7,371 nucleotides of DNA, taken from Bryobacterales bacterium. GTDB lineage: Bacteria; Acidobacteriota; Terriglobia; Bryobacterales; Bryobacteraceae. The stretch is taken from positions 1 through 7,371 of the forward strand of contig JAOAPP010000623.1 in assembly GCA_025462985.1 (NCBI GenBank), given 5' to 3'. Of the stretch, positions 5,383-7,371 are shown piece after piece (positions within the stretch are counted from its first letter, which is position 1; each line of letters begins with the position of its first letter). Under the pieces are notes generated by a model. The model did not search any database. It had not been told where the DNA came from and saw nothing but the letters and a program-made list of their open reading frames with translations. The translations under genes were made by a program, and so were the position numbers.

Positions 5383-6618
5383 ATGAGAAACGTTCTCACC
5401 CTATTTTGCTGTTCTGTTTTGTTGGCTGCTGCTGCCGACGGCCCGATCGATATGGATCACCCGAACCCGCAAGCCGTGGGTATGCGAGAAGAAGCGCTTG
5501 CAAACATTCCCATCCGGATGAATGAATTCGTCCAGGCCGGGAAGACGGCGGGAGTTGTCACGATTGTCGCCCGTCACGGACGCGTCGCCAGCTTCGAAAC
5601 GGCCGGCTACAGCGATATCGAGAAGAAGGTGCCCATGCGAAAGGACACCATCTTTCGCATCGCCTCGTTGACGAAGCCGATTACGTGCGCGGCCATCATG
5701 ATCCTGGTGGACGAAGGCCGGCTTTCTTTGATCGATCCTGTAGAGAAGTATCTGCCAGAGTATCGCGGCCTCAAGCTGAACCCATGCGGGAGCCGCGCAG
5801 GTTACAGTTGCCAGTCCGTGCAGCCCTCTCGTCCCATTAACATCGAACAACTGATGGCGCACACATCCGGGTTGCCCAGTTCCGCGCCTTCCGGGCACGG
5901 TGGCGCACCACGAACGCTTGCTGAGCTGGTTGCTCAGGGCGCCAAATCGGAACTGCTCTTCGAACCAGGGTCCGAGTGGAACTACAGCAACATCGGGATC
6001 GACATCCTGGGTCGACTGGTGGAGGTGATCTCCGGCAAGCCATTCGACGCATTTCTGCGGGAACGTATCTTTGCTCCGCTCGGAATGGATGACACCTTTT
6101 TCGCCGTGCCTGCTGAAAAGCAGAATCGCGTTGCGACGCTCTACACGTACGAGAACGGCGGCCCAAAGGCAGTTGCAGCGGAATGGGGCACGGGTAATGG
6201 TAGAGATATTCCGTCTCCTGCGGGCGGTCTTCTCTCGACAGCATCCGACCTGCTCCGCTTCAACCAGATGATGTGTAATAGTGGCACGCTCGCGGGCCAT
6301 CGGATTCTTTCCAGCGCAGCTGTTCATCTCATGACCATTTCGCATACGGGCAAGTTGAAAGCGGGTTGGGCTCCCGGCGTCGGCCATGGCTACGGTTATG
6401 AGGTCGTGAACGATGTCACGGGCATGTACCGGTATAACTCCCTCGGCACGTTTGTCAAAGGGGGCGCTTATCGAACATACGAGTTTGTCGATCCGCAAAA
6501 GGACCTGGTCGGCATCATTCTTATGCAGCGGGCCAGCGGCGGCAGTGACACGGGAGATGAGATAAACAGCTTCATGCAGATATCCGCGGCTGCAATTGCC
6601 GACGGCGCTGACCAGTGA
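5383..6618 (+). CDS. Class C beta-lactamase-family serine hydrolase
   Basis: A 411-residue exported hydrolase of the class C beta-lactamase / DD-peptidase / esterase superfamily (Pfam Beta-lactamase type). The N-terminus 'MRNVLTLFCCSVLLAAAADG' is a signal peptide. The nucleophile motif SLTK is at 95-98, YSN at 201-203, and the third motif appears as KGG (359-361) in 'LGTFVKGGAYRT'. Other family landmarks are 'LMAHTSGLPS' (157-166), 'FEPGSEWNYSN' and 'PLGMDDTFF' (232-240). Members include esterases, D-aminopeptidases and penicillin-binding proteins, so beta-lactam hydrolysis cannot be claimed. Residues 134-149 ('PCGSRAGYSCQSVQPS') look like an inserted loop whose two cysteines, C135 and C143, could form a disulfide. 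No BlaI-like palindrome precedes the gene, so control by the nearby BlaI is not supported. Confidence 0.9.
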   Translation: MRNVLTLFCCSVLLAAAADGPIDMDHPNPQAVGMREEALANIPIRMNEFVQAGKTAGVVTIVARHGRVASFETAGYSDIEKKVPMRKDTIFRIASLTKPITCAAIMILVDEGRLSLIDPVEKYLPEYRGLKLNPCGSRAGYSCQSVQPSRPINIEQLMAHTSGLPSSAPSGHGGAPRTLAELVAQGAKSELLFEPGSEWNYSNIGIDILGRLVEVISGKPFDAFLRERIFAPLGMDDTFFAVPAEKQNRVATLYTYENGGPKAVAAEWGTGNGRDIPSPAGGLLSTASDLLRFNQMMCNSGTLAGHRILSSAAVHLMTISHTGKLKAGWAPGVGHGYGYEVVNDVTGMYRYNSLGTFVKGGAYRTYEFVDPQKDLVGIILMQRASGGSDTGDEINSFMQISAAAIADGADQ

Positions 6619-6718
6619 CATCACACGCCGGCAACCAAATCAAACGCCCCGTCATGGAAGGATGGCGAGCGTGACAAAACGGAGACGCACAGGCAAGTGA
6701 TTCGGTAACATCGTCAGA
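6619..6718. other. Intergenic gap with no recognised element
   Basis: One hundred bases between the serine hydrolase stop and the GTG of the next gene. I see no convincing terminator hairpin with a T run, no promoter pair and no palindrome. The frame of the next gene is closed by a TGA at 6698-6700. Confidence 0.5.
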
Positions 6719-7371
6719 GTGATCCACCGATTCTGCTCCGCAGTGAGATATTGTTCGCTGGCCGGCGTCTTGCTGCTGCCGCTGCTCGGTTTCGAGCCCA
6801 CAGGCAGCCCGGCATTCAGCAGGGACGTAGCGCCGCTGCTCGAAGAGCATTGCCAGGTGTGTCACCGTCCGGGCGAAGCCGGGCCGTTCTCCATGCTGAG
6901 TTACAAGGAGACCCGCCCGTGGGCTGCGGCTATCAAACAGGCTGTCAAGACAAAGAAGATGCCGCCATGGTTCGCGGATCCTCACTATGGAAAGTTCTCC
7001 AACGCAACCGCGCTGACACAGCCCGAGATCGACACGATCGCTGCGTGGGTAGACGCCGGGGCGCCTGAAGGAAACCCCAAAGATCTGCCGCCGCCGGCGC
7101 AGTTCTTCGAGGGCTGGCAAATCGGCAAGCCTGATCTTGTCTTCGAACTTCCCAAGCCATTCAACGTTCCAGCGTCCGGGGTCATCGATTACCAGCACAT
7201 CATTGTGCACACCGGCTTCACGCACGATACCTGGGTGCAAGCCGCCGAAGTGCGGCCCACCGAACGCGCCGTTGTCCACCACATTATCGCTTTCATCCGA
7301 GAGCCGAAGTCCAACTGGTTCCATGGCGAGAAGGCTGGTGAGTTTTTCGTCGCTCCGCAAGTGAAAACGGA
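6719..7371 (+). CDS. Secreted c-type cytochrome / copper monooxygenase-like protein, partial
   Basis: The frame is open from GTG 6719 to the window edge (217 full codons), preceded by an in-frame TGA at 6698-6700. A hydrophobic signal segment (about 13-25, 'SLAGVLLLPLLGF') is followed by 'FSRDVAPLLEEHCQVCHRPG'. This holds one haem c site, CQVCH (45-49), with 'MPPW' (81-84) offering a likely axial Met. The cytochrome part closes at 'TIAAWVDAGAPEG' (106-118). The next region, from 'GWQIGKPDLVFELP' (132-145) through 'VVHHIIAFIR' (185-194), looks like the N-terminal part of ascorbate-dependent copper type II monooxygenase-like proteins, where the His-His pair is a typical copper ligand. I recognise this architecture from large secreted proteins of Acidobacteria and Planctomycetes. 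The substrate is unknown. A second GTG at 6743 would still keep the signal peptide and is an alternative start. Confidence 0.85.
   Translation, partial: MIHRFCSAVRYCSLAGVLLLPLLGFEPTGSPAFSRDVAPLLEEHCQVCHRPGEAGPFSMLSYKETRPWAAAIKQAVKTKKMPPWFADPHYGKFSNATALTQPEIDTIAAWVDAGAPEGNPKDLPPPAQFFEGWQIGKPDLVFELPKPFNVPASGVIDYQHIIVHTGFTHDTWVQAAEVRPTERAVVHHIIAFIREPKSNWFHGEKAGEFFVAPQVKT

Noticed and set aside
2302..6618. A beta-lactam resistance island made of blaI, blaR1 and a beta-lactamase
   Set aside because: The M56 protein has no penicillin-binding sensor, the serine hydrolase family is mostly esterases and peptidases, and the hydrolase lacks the blaI-type palindrome upstream. Proximity alone does not support a resistance system.
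5401..6624. 407-residue open frame on the minus strand opposite the serine hydrolase
   Set aside because: It is a shadow of a gene with complete family motifs on the plus strand. Its translation shows no domain, is rich in Arg/His as antisense frames of GC-rich genes are, and has no convincing start signal.
6572..7360. 262-residue minus-strand open frame at the end of the window
   Set aside because: It lies opposite the CxxCH protein, whose plus-strand reading has clear haem and His-His motifs. The minus translation shows no recognisable pattern.
1..7371. Whole-genome recoding of TGA
   Set aside because: TGA is the natural stop of the M56, DUF2237 and serine hydrolase genes in this window, each at the expected family length.

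Overview
The window reads as a chromosomal segment of a GC-rich soil-type bacterium, most likely an acidobacterium close to the Solibacteres/Bryobacterales. This is inferred from gene types rather than any marker gene: a BlaI/M56 pair with no beta-lactam sensor domain, a small helix-hairpin-helix protein with a 'VYHxPGxxWYGxTKxGxY' tail, and the start of a large secreted CxxCH-containing oxidoreductase. No rRNA, tRNA, CRISPR array, insertion sequence or phage gene was seen.

Layout. Bases 1-444 (+) encode a ComEA-like DNA-binding protein. Converging on it is a minus-strand block read from about 4.4 kb down to 0.47 kb: a CPA1-type Na+/H+ antiporter fused to a rhodanese domain (2766-4409), then blaI (2302-2691) and an M56/BlaR1-like membrane metallopeptidase with a long heptad-repeat tail (466-2289). 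Divergent from the antiporter is a DUF2237 gene (4481-4843, +). It converges on a secreted NTF2-like protein (4856-5314, -), which is divergent from a class C beta-lactamase-family serine hydrolase (5383-6618, +). The window ends inside a secreted cytochrome c / monooxygenase-like protein (6719 onward, +) that starts with GTG.

Most notable point. The antiporter-rhodanese gene appears to stop at a TGA (2901-2903), but the same frame stays open for 44 more codons and completes a textbook rhodanese C-terminus, ending at TAA (2766-2768). The TGA sits where the catalytic cysteine of the rhodanese loop is expected. It is followed at a suitable distance by a two-stem hairpin resembling a bacterial SECIS element. 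A selenocysteine rhodanese is therefore a serious possibility; a recent nonsense mutation or a base error is the main alternative. TGA is an ordinary stop for three other genes here, so general recoding is unlikely.

Regulation. A strong sigma70-like promoter for blaI-blaR overlaps the 3' end of the antiporter gene. It is bracketed by two related AT-rich palindromes, one over the -35 box and one at the expected transcription start, which are good candidates for BlaI autoregulatory operators. The BlaI start is better placed at a TTG at 2691, eight bases behind a GGAGG, than at the longer TTG at 2706. The M56 protein is expected to relieve BlaI repression by proteolysis, but its outer part is a coiled coil, so the signal is probably not a beta-lactam.
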